Assembly: GCF_000359585.1 (NCBI RefSeq) | Contig: NZ_APMH01000005.1 | Span: 88,460 to 152,459 of the forward strand | Direction of reading: 5' to 3' | Source of the DNA: Clostridium tyrobutyricum DSM 2637 = ATCC 25755 = JCM 11008 | Lineage (GTDB): Bacteria; Bacillota; Clostridia; Clostridiales; Clostridiaceae | DNA: 64,000 nucleotides | Part shown: piece by piece, positions 25,601 to 34,892 of the stretch | Layout: every line of letters begins with the position of its first letter | Position numbering within the stretch: position 1 is the first letter of the stretch | Program-made: the position numbers and the translations under genes | Notes under the pieces: model-generated | Databases searched by the model: none | Seen by the model: only the letters and a program-made list of their open reading frames with translations | What the model was told of the DNA's origin: nothing

Positions 25601-26126
25601 GGTTGTTACAAGTGTAAATACACGTCTAAGCTACTTTCACGGCTGGGAGCCGGCATCAATTAATGGAAGTTCTGAAAAATACAGTGTATCAGTACTTATC
25701 CCAAAGTCAGATAAGGAAACTATAAACGCTGTTAATGCAGCAATAGATGCAGCAATTGAAGAGGGTATTGCAAAGTTCGGTGGTAAAAAGCCAAATAAAG
25801 CTGCTATTAAACTGCCTTTAAGGGATGGAGACATTGAGCGTGATGATGAGGCATACAAAGGACATTATTTTGTAAATGCAAATAGTATAACTGCACCTCA
25901 GATTGTGGATAAGGCAGTAAGACCTATCCTTGACCGCAATGAAGTGTATAGTGGCTGCTATGCAAGAGTGTCTTTAAATTTCTATGCTTTCAACAGTAAT
26001 GGCAACAAGGGTGTTGCCTGTGGACTTGGCAATATTCAAAAGATTAAGGATGGCGAGCTTTTAGGCGGCAGAACAAATGCAGCTGATGATTTCACTGCTG
26101 TGGAAGACGATGATTTTTTAGCATAA
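25578..26126 (+). CDS. DUF2815 protein (probable phage single-strand DNA-binding)
   Basis: Protein of 182 aa starting at ATG 25578 behind GGAGGATGAA, overlapping the DUF2800 gene by 23 nt. LSYFHGWEPASINGSSEKYSVSVLIPKSD matches the DUF2815 family, an OB-fold-like group always found beside DUF2800 and phage polymerases. The C-terminus is acidic (FTAVEDDDFLA), as in single-strand binding proteins where it docks partners. It probably coats single-stranded DNA during phage replication. Confidence 0.85.
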   Translation: MINQSKTKVVTSVNTRLSYFHGWEPASINGSSEKYSVSVLIPKSDKETINAVNAAIDAAIEEGIAKFGGKKPNKAAIKLPLRDGDIERDDEAYKGHYFVNANSITAPQIVDKAVRPILDRNEVYSGCYARVSLNFYAFNSNGNKGVACGLGNIQKIKDGELLGGRTNAADDFTAVEDDDFLA

Positions 26127-26202
26127 GAACTAAATAACTATGGAGATGAGGTGGCGGAGGATATTTTCTGCTGCCTTGTTTGCTTTTGAAAGGATGGTAT
26201 AT

Positions 26203-28152
26203 ATGAAACATATTTCAATAGATATTGAAACTTTTTCCAGTGTCAATCTTCAAAAGTCAGGTGTATATCATTATGCCGAGAGCGAGGATTTTGATATTCT
26301 TCTGTTTGGATATTCGGTGGATAGTGGTGAGGTACAGGTGGTTGACATTGCTAAGGGTGAGAAAATTCCACAGGAAATCATATCAGCACTTACGGATGAT
26401 TCAATAATTAAATCTGCATTCAATGCACAGTTTGAAAGAATATGCTTATCAAAGTGGCTTGGTATGCCAACAGGTACTTACCTTTCACCAAAGTCATGGC
26501 ACTGCACCATGGTATGGTCAGCAACTCTAGGACTTCCATTATCCCTTGAGGGTGTTGGAGCGGTATTAGGTCTTGAAAAACAAAAATTATCAGAAGGTAA
26601 AAATTTAATAAAGTATTTTTGCATTCCCTGCACCCCAACAAAATCTAACGGGGGTCGTACTCGTAATTTACCACAGCATGACATAGAAAAATGGGAAACT
26701 TTCATCTCCTATAACAAGCGTGATGTGGAAACAGAAATGGCGATACAAAATAAATTATCTAAATTTCCTGTATCAAAGAGCGAGCGGAAGAATTACCACT
26801 TAGACCAGATAATCAATGACCGTGGTATTAATCTTGATATGGATTTTGTAAAACAGGCAATTTCCTGCGATGAAAAATTCAAAGCAGAAAATATGGAAAA
26901 AGCAAAGAAGTTGACAGGTCTTGAAAACCCTAATTCTCCTGCACAATTAAAGGATTGGCTTCTTGAGCAAGGTATGAAAACAGATTCTCTTTCCAAGGCA
27001 GTAGTTTCGGAGTTACTTGAAGATACAGATGGAGAAATACATGAGGTGCTTTCAATTAGACAGCAGCTTGCAAAAAGCAGCGTAAATAAATATACAGCAA
27101 TGGAAAATGTGGTTTGCAGTGACAGCAGAGCCAGAGGTTTAATTCAGTTTTATGGTGCAAATCGGACTGGAAGATATTCTGGCAGGCTAATCCAAGTGCA
27201 AAACCTGCCTCAAAATCATCTTCCAGATTTAAAGCAGGCTCGTTCTTTAGTGAAATCCGGAAACTTTACAGCTTTAAATTTACTATATGACAGCATTCCA
27301 AATGTATTATCAGAATTAATTAGAACAGCGTTTATACCAAGGCATGGGAGTAGATTTATTGTAGCAGATTTTTCAGCAATTGAGGCTCGTGTTATTGCAT
27401 GGCTTGCTAGTGAGAGATGGAGAATGGATATATTTGCAGGTGGTGGAGATATCTATTGTGCCTCAGCATCACAGATGTTTAATGTTCCTGTTGAGAAAAA
27501 TGGTATTAACGGGCATTTAAGGCAGAAAGGTAAAATAGCAGAATTAGCCTTAGGCTATGGCGGATCAGTAGGAGCACTTAAAGCTATGGGCGCAGTTCAA
27601 ATGGGACTTGCTGAAGATGAGTTAAAACCTATCGTCAATGCGTGGAGAAATTCTAATCCTAATATAACTTCTCTTTGGTGGGGGATAGACCGTGCAGTAA
27701 AAACTGTAGTAAAAACGAAACAACCAATTGGGATATATGGTATCGGAATTTTTTATCAAAGCGGAATTCTATTTATTAAGCTGCCAAGTGGAAGAAGGCT
27801 TGCCTATGTGAAACCTCTTATTGGAGAGAACAGATTTGGTGGTGAGTCTGTTACCTATGAAGGTGTTGGTGGTACGAAAAAATGGGAACGAATAGAAAGT
27901 TATGGTCCTAAGTTTGTAGAGAATATTGTTCAGGCAATTAGCCGTGATATTTTAGCTGAGGCAATGCTTAGATTATCTGCTCATGGATTTCAAATTGTAA
28001 TGCACGTTCATGATGAAGTGGTTCTTGAAGTTCCAGTAGGGAAATCTTCTGCAGAAGAAGTATGTAGGATTATGAGTGAAACACCAGCATGGGCAAAAGG
28101 ACTGATTCTTAATACTGATGGCTATGAATGTGGATTTTATAAAAAGGAATAA
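26203..28152 (+). CDS. Phage DNA polymerase, family A
   Basis: Protein of 649 aa with an N-terminal 3'-5' exonuclease domain (ISIDIETFSS, later NKRDVETEMAI) and a C-terminal polymerase domain with motif A DFSAIEARVIAWLA and motif C HVHDEVVLEVP. It replicates phage DNA. ATG 26203 with GAAAGGATGG upstream is preferred; an in-frame ATG at 26140 would add 21 residues outside the conserved fold. It sits between the DUF2815 gene and the antirepressor, the standard order in this prophage type. Confidence 0.93.
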   Translation: MKHISIDIETFSSVNLQKSGVYHYAESEDFDILLFGYSVDSGEVQVVDIAKGEKIPQEIISALTDDSIIKSAFNAQFERICLSKWLGMPTGTYLSPKSWHCTMVWSATLGLPLSLEGVGAVLGLEKQKLSEGKNLIKYFCIPCTPTKSNGGRTRNLPQHDIEKWETFISYNKRDVETEMAIQNKLSKFPVSKSERKNYHLDQIINDRGINLDMDFVKQAISCDEKFKAENMEKAKKLTGLENPNSPAQLKDWLLEQGMKTDSLSKAVVSELLEDTDGEIHEVLSIRQQLAKSSVNKYTAMENVVCSDSRARGLIQFYGANRTGRYSGRLIQVQNLPQNHLPDLKQARSLVKSGNFTALNLLYDSIPNVLSELIRTAFIPRHGSRFIVADFSAIEARVIAWLASERWRMDIFAGGGDIYCASASQMFNVPVEKNGINGHLRQKGKIAELALGYGGSVGALKAMGAVQMGLAEDELKPIVNAWRNSNPNITSLWWGIDRAVKTVVKTKQPIGIYGIGIFYQSGILFIKLPSGRRLAYVKPLIGENRFGGESVTYEGVGGTKKWERIESYGPKFVENIVQAISRDILAEAMLRLSAHGFQIVMHVHDEVVLEVPVGKSSAEEVCRIMSETPAWAKGLILNTDGYECGFYKKE

Positions 28153-28168
28153 GGAACAAGAGAAATAA

Positions 28169-28224
28169 AAAGTTTTCAATATTTAGGGGTTCGATTATGT
28201 TTAGTTTTTCGCTTATAGGCAGAG
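28169..28224 (+). repeat. Dispersed element copy 2 upstream of the antirepressor
   Basis: AAAGTTTTCAATATTTAGGG, then GTTCGATT, then TAGTTTTTCGCTTATAGGCAG. It shares the order and many bases of copy 1 (23809-23858), but the T-arm-like stem is not kept (ATGTTTA replaces CCCTT). It lies about 40 bp before the antirepressor start. Confidence 0.55.
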
Positions 28225-28260
28225 GAATATTTCCTCAATAAATTTAACGGAGGTATTCGT

Positions 28261-29034
28261 ATGAGCGAAATACAAATTTTTAAAAATCCAGAGTTTGGTA
28301 CAGTTAGAACCATTGAAGAAAATGGAAAGGTAATATTTTGTGGAACTGATATTGCAGCATCATTAGGTTACACAAATCCCCAAAAAGCAATTAAAGATCA
28401 CTGCCGTGAAGATGGGGTAACGTTTCGTTCGGTCATCGACAATATTGGAAGAACTCAGCAGGCTAAGTTTATAGATGAAGGAAATCTATACCGTCTTATA
28501 ACTCACAGCAAATTACCTGCTGCAGACCGTTTTGAAGGATGGGTTTTTGATGAAGTTTTACCTTCTATTCGTAAGCATGGTGCTTATATCACAACACAGA
28601 AGATGGAAGAAATTATGAATGATCCAGATTCATGGATAAAGCTATTGACTGCACTTAAGGCTGAAAGAGAAGAAAAAGAGTGCTTAAAAGTACAAGCAAC
28701 AGAGGATAAGCCTAAGGTTGTCTTTGCTGATGCAGTATCGGTATCAGATGGAACAATGCTTATAGGGGAACTTGCTAAAATTCTTAAAGGCAATGGCCTT
28801 GATATTGGACAAAACCGTTTGTTTGAACGCTTGCGTCAAGAAGGATACCTTATAAAACGTAAAGGAACAGATTATAATGCTCCAACGCAAATGGCTATGG
28901 AATTAGGTTTATTTAAAGTTAAAGAAACAGCAATTACACATTCGGATGGTCATGTAACAATTTCAAAAACAACAAAAGTTACAGGCAAAGGTCAGCAGTA
29001 TTTTATTAATCGATACTTAGGGGAGGTTAAGTAG
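28261..29034 (+). CDS. Phage antirepressor (BRO-N plus KilAC)
   Basis: Protein of 257 aa. The N-terminal 110 residues are a BRO-N domain (FGTVRTIEENGKVIFCGTDIAASLGYTNPQKAI), and the C-terminal half is a KilAC/ANT domain (MLIGELAKILKGNGLDIGQNRLFERLRQEGYL). It relieves repressor control by binding DNA or the repressor. GGAGG precedes ATG 28261. Its place inside the replication operon rather than beside the repressor is common in Bacillota prophages. Confidence 0.92.
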   Translation: MSEIQIFKNPEFGTVRTIEENGKVIFCGTDIAASLGYTNPQKAIKDHCREDGVTFRSVIDNIGRTQQAKFIDEGNLYRLITHSKLPAADRFEGWVFDEVLPSIRKHGAYITTQKMEEIMNDPDSWIKLLTALKAEREEKECLKVQATEDKPKVVFADAVSVSDGTMLIGELAKILKGNGLDIGQNRLFERLRQEGYLIKRKGTDYNAPTQMAMELGLFKVKETAITHSDGHVTISKTTKVTGKGQQYFINRYLGEVK

Positions 29035-29035
29035 T

Positions 29036-29470
29036 ATGGGAGTTAATAAATTTAATTCCGAAGGTTATTATGACCCAACTCCTTATGCTGCAATTACAAA
29101 TGTTATCAAAGGTTTAAAGACAGAAAAAAACTCTGTTTTTAAGCCTCTTGTATATATTTGCTCGACCTATTCAGGGAATATTGAAATTAATGTAAAAAAG
29201 GCACGTGCTTTCTGCAGGTTTGCATTGGAGATGAATCGTATCCCACTTGCTCCACATTTGCTTTTTCCTCAGTTTATGAATGATGACATTCCACAGGAGA
29301 GGGAATTAGCTATGTTCATGAATATGGTTTTACTTGGCAAATGCAATGAACTATGGGTATTTGGAAATACTATATCAAATGGGATGGCACAAGAAATTGA
29401 AAGGGCAAAGAAACGCAAACAGTTAATTAGATATTTCAATGAGAAGTTACAGGAGGTGGACAGCTTATGA
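29036..29470 (+). CDS. DUF4406 protein (nucleoside deoxyribosyltransferase-like)
   Basis: Protein of 144 aa. KPLVYICSTYSGNIEINVKKARAFCRFALEMNRIPLAPHLLFPQF and later KCNELWVFGNTISNGMAQEIERAKK match the DUF4406 family, which has the Rossmann-like fold of nucleoside 2-deoxyribosyltransferases. It may act on nucleotides during phage growth. GGGAGG is seen before the start at 29036. It overlaps the VapE gene start by 4 nt. Confidence 0.82.
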   Translation: MGVNKFNSEGYYDPTPYAAITNVIKGLKTEKNSVFKPLVYICSTYSGNIEINVKKARAFCRFALEMNRIPLAPHLLFPQFMNDDIPQERELAMFMNMVLLGKCNELWVFGNTISNGMAQEIERAKKRKQLIRYFNEKLQEVDSL

Positions 29471-31830
29471 AAATTGCAGTTGGTAATAGCCGTATGGATA
29501 AAAAGTGGAAAAACACAGATATTTCATGGAAGGATTTTTGCTCCCGTGTAAAGACCACGCAAAAAACAACAGAAACCATAGAAGAATACCGCAAACTAAA
29601 AAGAGGACAGCAAGATGATATTAAAGATGTGGGTGGATTTGTGGGTGGCTATTTAAGGGAGGGCAGACGTAAGAAAGGGCATGTGCTTTGCCGTTCTATT
29701 TTAACATTAGATATGGATTATGCAGCAGCAGATATATGGGAGCAAATTATAATGCTTTTTGATTTTAAATGCTGTATGCATTCAACCCATAAACATACAC
29801 TAGAAAATCCAAGACTTCGTCTAATCATTCCACTTGCTCGTGAAATTAGTGAGGAGGAGTATGCAGCTGTTGCTCGTATGGTGGCAAAAGAAATAGGCAT
29901 TGACCTTTTTGATGATACAACCTATGAGGCAGAACGTCTTATGTACTGGCCTTCCACATCTTCAAATGGTGTATTTGTATATAAAGAAAATGATGGAGCA
30001 TTACTTGATCCAGATTTATATCTTGCCAAATATGATAATTGGCAAGATACCACTACCTGGCCAGTATCTTCACGTCAATCTGAAATTATTAAAAGAAGTT
30101 TAAAAGAACAAGCAGATCCTCTTTTAAAGGAAGGTGTAGTAGGAACATTCTGCCGTACTTATTCAATTCGTGATGTAATTGAAAAATTCTTAAATGATGT
30201 TTATGCGCCATCTGCAATTGAAGGCCGCTATGATTATATTCCTGCTGACAGCAGTGCAGGTGTAATTATTTATGATGATAAATTTGCATACAGCCATCAT
30301 GCTACAGACCCTGCAAGTGGTTTACTTCTAAATGCATTTGACCTTGTACGTATCCATAAATTTGGTTCTCTTGATGATAAGGCGGCTGTAAATACAGCTG
30401 CAAGTAAACTACCGTCTTATGTGTCAATGTGTGATTTTGCAATTAAGGATACTGCAGTAAAAGCAGAATTTGCAAAAGAAAGACAAGCACAGGCAGAAGA
30501 GGAATTTTCAGAGGATGATTGGCAGACTGCTTTAGAACTTGATAAGCAAGGTAAAGTAAAGGGCGCTCTGGATAATATTGTGCTGATTTTGCGTAATGAT
30601 GACGGATTAAAGTCACTTGCTTTTAACTGCCATCGTGATGGTATAGATGCCAAAGGTGGTTTACCTTGGAAGCAAATTAAGTACGGCTGGAATGATTCAG
30701 ATAACGCATCTTTAAAGGTGTATCTAAGTAGTAAATATGGAATTTATGCTCCTACTAAAACAAAAGATGCTGTGCTGGCAGTTGCTGCGGAAAGAGCTTA
30801 TCATCCCATCAAGGAGTATCTTGATAATTTGCCCAAATGGGATGGTGTGGCCCGTGTAGAAACTCTTTTGATAGATTATTTTGGAGCAGCTGACAGCACA
30901 TATACAAAAGCAGTAATTAGGAAAACAATGGTGGCGGCAGTTGCACGCATTTATCAACCAGGAATAAAATTTGACAGCGTACTTATATTAAATGGGCCAC
31001 AAGGTATAGGTAAATCTACATTCTTTGCAAAACTAGCTGGAGAATGGTTTTCAGATAGTTTAACCATTACAGATATGAAAGATAAGGCAGGTCCAGAAAA
31101 GCTGCAGGGATATTGGATGCTTGAACTTGGTGAACTTGCTGGAATGCGTAAGACAGATGTTGAAATTGTTAAATCTTTTATTTCAAGAGTAGATGATAAA
31201 TATAGAGCAAGCTATGGAGTAAATGTAGAAAACCATCCAAGACAGTGCGTTATTGTTGGTTCTACTAATGCTGAAAATGGCTTTTTACGAGATATTTCAG
31301 GCAACCGCAGATTTTGGCCAGTTCGTATCAGTGGCAATTCTGTTAAAAAGTCATGGCAAATTACTACTGAAGAAGTGCAGCAGATTTGGGCAGAGGCTAT
31401 TTATCTATATGAACAAGGTGAAAAACTCTATCTCGAAGGTGATGATGCTATTCTTGCCAGTGGTGAACAAGCTGATGCCATGGAAACCGATGAGCGCGAA
31501 GGCTTGGTGCGTACTTATCTTGATATTCTTTTGCCAGAGGATTGGGGCACAATGTCTTTATACGAACGTAGAAATTTCCTTGGGGGCAGCGAATTTGGTG
31601 GCGGCACCCGTGTAGGTACTGTAAAACGAAATCTTGTCTGCAACATGGAAATTTGGTGTGAGTGTTTTGGCAAAGATGCATCTTCTATGAAAACAGCAGA
31701 TTCTTATTCTATTGGAGCCATTATGAGAAAAATTAGTGATTGGAACAAGTACTGTGGGAACAAAAACGGAACAAGTAATTTCCCTATCTATGGAAAGCAG
31801 CGTGCTTATTCCAGAGTAAAGGAACGTTAG
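29467..31830 (+). CDS. VapE-family phage primase-helicase
   Basis: Protein of 787 aa. The N-terminal region (residues 40-200) resembles an archaeo-eukaryotic-type primase (ILTLDMDYA, HSTHKHTLENPRLRLIIPL). The C-terminal VirE/VapE domain is a P-loop ATPase with Walker A GPQGIGKSTFF near residue 510 and FLRDISGNRRFWPVRI. It probably primes and unwinds phage DNA at the origin. The GGAGGTGGAC site precedes ATG 29467. Length agrees with the fused primase-helicase class. Confidence 0.9.
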   Translation: MKIAVGNSRMDKKWKNTDISWKDFCSRVKTTQKTTETIEEYRKLKRGQQDDIKDVGGFVGGYLREGRRKKGHVLCRSILTLDMDYAAADIWEQIIMLFDFKCCMHSTHKHTLENPRLRLIIPLAREISEEEYAAVARMVAKEIGIDLFDDTTYEAERLMYWPSTSSNGVFVYKENDGALLDPDLYLAKYDNWQDTTTWPVSSRQSEIIKRSLKEQADPLLKEGVVGTFCRTYSIRDVIEKFLNDVYAPSAIEGRYDYIPADSSAGVIIYDDKFAYSHHATDPASGLLLNAFDLVRIHKFGSLDDKAAVNTAASKLPSYVSMCDFAIKDTAVKAEFAKERQAQAEEEFSEDDWQTALELDKQGKVKGALDNIVLILRNDDGLKSLAFNCHRDGIDAKGGLPWKQIKYGWNDSDNASLKVYLSSKYGIYAPTKTKDAVLAVAAERAYHPIKEYLDNLPKWDGVARVETLLIDYFGAADSTYTKAVIRKTMVAAVARIYQPGIKFDSVLILNGPQGIGKSTFFAKLAGEWFSDSLTITDMKDKAGPEKLQGYWMLELGELAGMRKTDVEIVKSFISRVDDKYRASYGVNVENHPRQCVIVGSTNAENGFLRDISGNRRFWPVRISGNSVKKSWQITTEEVQQIWAEAIYLYEQGEKLYLEGDDAILASGEQADAMETDEREGLVRTYLDILLPEDWGTMSLYERRNFLGGSEFGGGTRVGTVKRNLVCNMEIWCECFGKDASSMKTADSYSIGAIMRKISDWNKYCGNKNGTSNFPIYGKQRAYSRVKER

Positions 31831-31982
31831 TAGGGTTGTACTATACTTTGTTTCTAAATTGGTTCACTTAAAAAAGCTAGTGAATTAAAGAAAAATAAGC
31901 TATTTAGAATAGGTGGAACAAGTTGAAACCTATATAAACAAAAAATAATAAAAAAGAAAGAGTGAGCGTGTGCAGGTGTATG

Positions 31983-31996
31983 TATACGCGCGTATA
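31983..31996. promoter_or_regulatory. 14-bp perfect palindrome between vapE and VRR-NUC genes
   Basis: TATACGCGCGTATA is a perfect palindrome, unusual in this A/T-rich DNA for its CGCGCG centre. It is preceded by a G/T-rich run and followed by AAATTAG/CTAATTT arms. The 220-bp spacer 31831-32050 has no gene. It could be an operator or part of a phage replication origin. Confidence 0.5.
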
Positions 31997-32050
31997 GGAA
32001 ATTAGTTCAAATTTGTTTTCCTGTTCTAATTTAAAAATTGGGAGGCATTT

Positions 32051-32335
32051 ATGCTTGAAAAATATATTGAAAATAAACTTGTAACAGCAGTTAAAAAGAT
32101 GGGCGGCATTTCTCCTAAGTTTGTATCCCCTGGATTTGATGGAGTGCCAGACCGACTAGTACTTTTACCACAGGGCAGGTTCGCCTTTGTTGAATTAAAG
32201 GCAAAAGGTAAGAAAATGAGACCACTGCAAGTAAATAGAAAAATGCAGCTGGAGCAGTTAGGCTTTTTGGTTTACTGCATAGATGATGCAGAACAGATTG
32301 GAGGGGTTTTAAGTGAAATTAAAAATTCAATGTGA
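32051..32335 (+). CDS. VRR-NUC domain protein
   Basis: Protein of 94 aa, the stand-alone phage form of the virus-type replication-repair nuclease: ISPKFVSPGFDGVPDRLVLLPQGRFAFVELKAKGKKMRPLQ with the Asp...Glu-x-Lys core. It probably cleaves branched DNA during phage replication. GGGAGG precedes ATG 32051. Usually it directly abuts an SNF2 helicase gene; here an HNH gene is wedged between them. Confidence 0.92.
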   Translation: MLEKYIENKLVTAVKKMGGISPKFVSPGFDGVPDRLVLLPQGRFAFVELKAKGKKMRPLQVNRKMQLEQLGFLVYCIDDAEQIGGVLSEIKNSM

Positions 32336-32780
32336 TTGGTGTGGAAACGTAATAATGCATAGAATGAGCCATAAAAATAGAAATAAACATTTTTTCTGCT
32401 GTAAAGAGTGCAGCTACCAATTCAAGAGCAAAAAGGTGCTTGTCAAATGTGACTGGTGTGAGAAGGAATTCTTAAAAAAGGAATCTGATATAAAGAGAAC
32501 TAAGCATGATTTTTGCTCACATAAATGTAGTGTAGATTTTTATAGATGGACTGGTTTAAATGAAAAAAATGCAAAAGTTGATGGTAAGGAAATTCATAGA
32601 AAAATCGTGGAAGAAGCTACTGGTAGAGAATTACTTCCAAATGAAGAAGTCCACCATATTGATTTTAATCATCATAACAATAATTTAGATAATTTAGAAG
32701 TTTTATCAAAAAGTAAACATGCCAAAATTCATGCAGCTAGAAAGGGGCGTGGAAAAGATGGCAGATTTATTAAAACGTGA
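32313..32780 (+). CDS. HNH endonuclease with Cys zinc fingers (homing-type insertion)
   Basis: Protein of 155 aa from GTG 32313. Two treble-clef-like Cys motifs (CDWCGN..CCKEC and CDWCEK..CSHKC) precede an HNH core, EVHHIDFNHHNNNLDNLEVLSKSKHAKIHAA. This matches free-standing phage homing endonucleases. It overlaps the VRR-NUC end by 23 nt and the SNF2 start by 23 nt, as though inserted in the junction while preserving both reading frames. It probably spreads itself into related phages. Confidence 0.85.
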   Translation: MKLKIQCDWCGNVIMHRMSHKNRNKHFFCCKECSYQFKSKKVLVKCDWCEKEFLKKESDIKRTKHDFCSHKCSVDFYRWTGLNEKNAKVDGKEIHRKIVEEATGRELLPNEEVHHIDFNHHNNNLDNLEVLSKSKHAKIHAARKGRGKDGRFIKT

Positions 32781-34134
32781 TTTTATGCATGACTATCAAG
32801 ATTATGCAAGTGAATTTATTTTAGAGCATTCTGTGGCAGCAGTGTTTTTAGAATGTGGATTAGGAAAAACGGTTATTTCATTGACTGCTATTAATGATCT
32901 GCTATATGACAGCTTTGAAGTTCAAAAAGTGCTTGTCATATGCCCTTTGAGAATAGGCCTTAATGTTTGGAAACAGGAGTGCGATAAATGGGAGCATTTA
33001 AATAATCTAAGATGTTCTATTGCAATTGGTAATAAGGAGGAACGAATTAGAGCCTTGCATAAGAAAGCTGGTATTTACATCATTAATCGTGAAAATGTGG
33101 ACTGGCTGATAAATGAGAGTGGCATCCCATTTGACTATGATATGGTTGTAATTGATGAGTTATCATCATTTAAGTCTTATCAGGCAAAAAGATTTAAAAG
33201 CCTATTAAAGGTAAGACCTAAAGTAAAACGTATTGTAGGACTTACAGGAACCCCAAGCAGTAACGGATTAATGGATTTATGGGCAGAGTTTAGGCTTCTT
33301 GATATGGGTGAAAGATTGGGAAGATTCATAACTCATTACCGTAATAACTTCTTTGATCCAGATAAAAGAAATCAGCAGATGGTGTTTAGTTATAAACCAA
33401 AAGCTGGTGCTGAAGATGCAATATACCGTCTCATTTCTGATATTACCATTTCTATGAAAAGCACAGATTATTTGAAAATGCCGGAATGTGTTATAAATGA
33501 GGTTGTTGTAACACTTTCAGAAAAAGAACGCAAAGCTTATGATGGCATGAAGCAAGATTTGGTTTTATCCCTTAAAGGTGAAGAAATAGATGCTGTAAAT
33601 GCTGCAGCTTTATCAAATAAACTTTGTCAGATGGCAAATGGTGCTGTGTATGGTGAGGACAAGCGAGTTTTTACGATACATGATAAAAAACTTGATGCAC
33701 TGGAAGATTTAATTGAATCAGCAAATGGAAAGCCGGTGCTTGTGGCTTATTGGTTTAGTCATGATTTAGAAAGAATTAAAAAGAGGTTTAAGGTTCGTGA
33801 AATAAAAACTTCAAAAGATATTAAGGATTGGAATAATGGTGAAATAGAAGCAGCAGTAATTCATCCAGCATCAGCAGGACATGGACTAAACCTTCAAGCA
33901 GGAGGTTCAACTCTTATATGGTTTGGGCTTACTTGGAGCTTAGAGTTCTATCAGCAAACCAATGCAAGACTGTGGAGACAAGGACAAAATGAAACAGTTG
34001 TTATCCACCATATTATTACTAAAGGGACTATTGATGAGGATATAATAAGAGCTTTAAAACGAAAAGAAAAAGTACAATCAGATTTAATAGCTGCAGTAAA
34101 GGCTAAGTTAAAGGAGGGCAAAACTTATGAATAA
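32758..34134 (+). CDS. SNF2-family DEAD-like helicase, phage type
   Basis: Protein of 458 aa. Helicase motifs include LECGLGKTVIS (motif I), VIDELSSFK (motif II), GLTGTPSSNGLMDLW (motif III), and in the C-terminal half HGLNLQAGGSTLIWFGLTWSLEFYQQTNARLWRQGQ (motifs V-VI). It moves along DNA with ATP and works with VRR-NUC in phage replication or repair. ATG 32758 is used because GTGGAAAAG precedes it and it gives the family's short N-terminus before HDYQ. Confidence 0.9.
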   Translation: MADLLKRDFMHDYQDYASEFILEHSVAAVFLECGLGKTVISLTAINDLLYDSFEVQKVLVICPLRIGLNVWKQECDKWEHLNNLRCSIAIGNKEERIRALHKKAGIYIINRENVDWLINESGIPFDYDMVVIDELSSFKSYQAKRFKSLLKVRPKVKRIVGLTGTPSSNGLMDLWAEFRLLDMGERLGRFITHYRNNFFDPDKRNQQMVFSYKPKAGAEDAIYRLISDITISMKSTDYLKMPECVINEVVVTLSEKERKAYDGMKQDLVLSLKGEEIDAVNAAALSNKLCQMANGAVYGEDKRVFTIHDKKLDALEDLIESANGKPVLVAYWFSHDLERIKKRFKVREIKTSKDIKDWNNGEIEAAVIHPASAGHGLNLQAGGSTLIWFGLTWSLEFYQQTNARLWRQGQNETVVIHHIITKGTIDEDIIRALKRKEKVQSDLIAAVKAKLKEGKTYE

Positions 34135-34348
34135 AAATTGCTTTGCAAATAAAAACAATAGGTGTAAAATCCTTAACGATATACAGTGTGCTAATAATAG
34201 TTGTTCATTCTTCAAAACTGAAGAGGAGCAAGAGGAAAGTATTAATAGAGCAAATGCTCGTATTGCTTCACTAGATAAGGCAGTTCAAAAAAGCATTTCT
34301 GATACTTATTACAATGGCAAAATGCCTTGGCTAGAGGGGGACAAGTAA
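34127..34348 (+). CDS. Small Cys-rich phage protein
   Basis: Protein of 73 aa: CFANKNNRCKILNDIQCANNSCSFFKT gives four Cys in the first 27 residues, a probable zinc site, followed by a charged helix. It is found in clostridial phages just after the SNF2 gene. It overlaps that gene by 8 nt with GGAGG upstream. Function unknown. Confidence 0.7.
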   Translation: MNKNCFANKNNRCKILNDIQCANNSCSFFKTEEEQEESINRANARIASLDKAVQKSISDTYYNGKMPWLEGDK

Positions 34349-34349
34349 A

Positions 34350-34778
34350 ATGACAGCGAAACAATATTTATCACAGGCATATAGAATTGACCAAAGGATA
34401 AATAGTAAACTTGAGCAGATAGTATCCTTAAGGGCATTAGCTGCAAAAGCTACATCCACATTAAGTGATACACTACCTAGTGGAACACGTAATGTGCATT
34501 CTATGGAGGACATAATAGCTAAAATGGTGGATTTAGAGAATGAAATAAATGCGGATATAGACACATTAGTTGATTTAAAAAGGGAATTCGTATTTATTAT
34601 AAAAAAGATTAGCAACCCTGAATACCAAACATTGTTAGAACTTAGATATCTTTGCTTTAAGACCTGGGAACAGATAGCAGTAGAGATGGGGTATGGCTTA
34701 CGTTATATTCATAAACTTCATGGGAAGGCATTGGAAAATTGTGAGATGAATTTAAAAGAGGACACTAAAAGACACTGA
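34350..34778 (+). CDS. DUF1492 protein (late-gene regulator-like)
   Basis: Protein of 142 aa with a long coiled-coil start and a C-terminal sigma-4-like HTH: EYQTLLELRYLCFKTWEQIAVEMGYGLRYIHKLHGKAL. DUF1492 and ArpU-type proteins close the early operon of many Gram-positive phages and switch on late genes. It starts one base after the previous stop, behind GAGGGGGA. A strong hairpin follows, marking the end of the early transcript. Confidence 0.82.
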   Translation: MTAKQYLSQAYRIDQRINSKLEQIVSLRALAAKATSTLSDTLPSGTRNVHSMEDIIAKMVDLENEINADIDTLVDLKREFVFIIKKISNPEYQTLLELRYLCFKTWEQIAVEMGYGLRYIHKLHGKALENCEMNLKEDTKRH

Positions 34779-34831
34779 AAGACACCCTAGAAAAATGATA
34801 AAGTTATAATAGAAAAGTAGAAAGAAAATGC

Positions 34832-34866
34832 AAAAAGTCATCGCAGACCAACTGTGGTGACTTTTT
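34832..34866 (+). terminator. Hairpin terminator closing the early operon
   Basis: AAAAAGTCA (34832-34840) pairs with TGACTTTTT (34858-34866), and CGCAG/CTGTG continues the stem inside. The T run belongs to the 3' arm. It lies between DUF1492 and HNH genes. Confidence 0.75.
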
Positions 34867-34892
34867 ATTTTGATAAAAATGAGGTGAATCAA

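Noticed and set aside
26140..26202. Upstream ATG start for the DNA polymerase
   Set aside because: It would add 21 residues outside the conserved exonuclease start and has a poorer ribosome site than ATG 26203.
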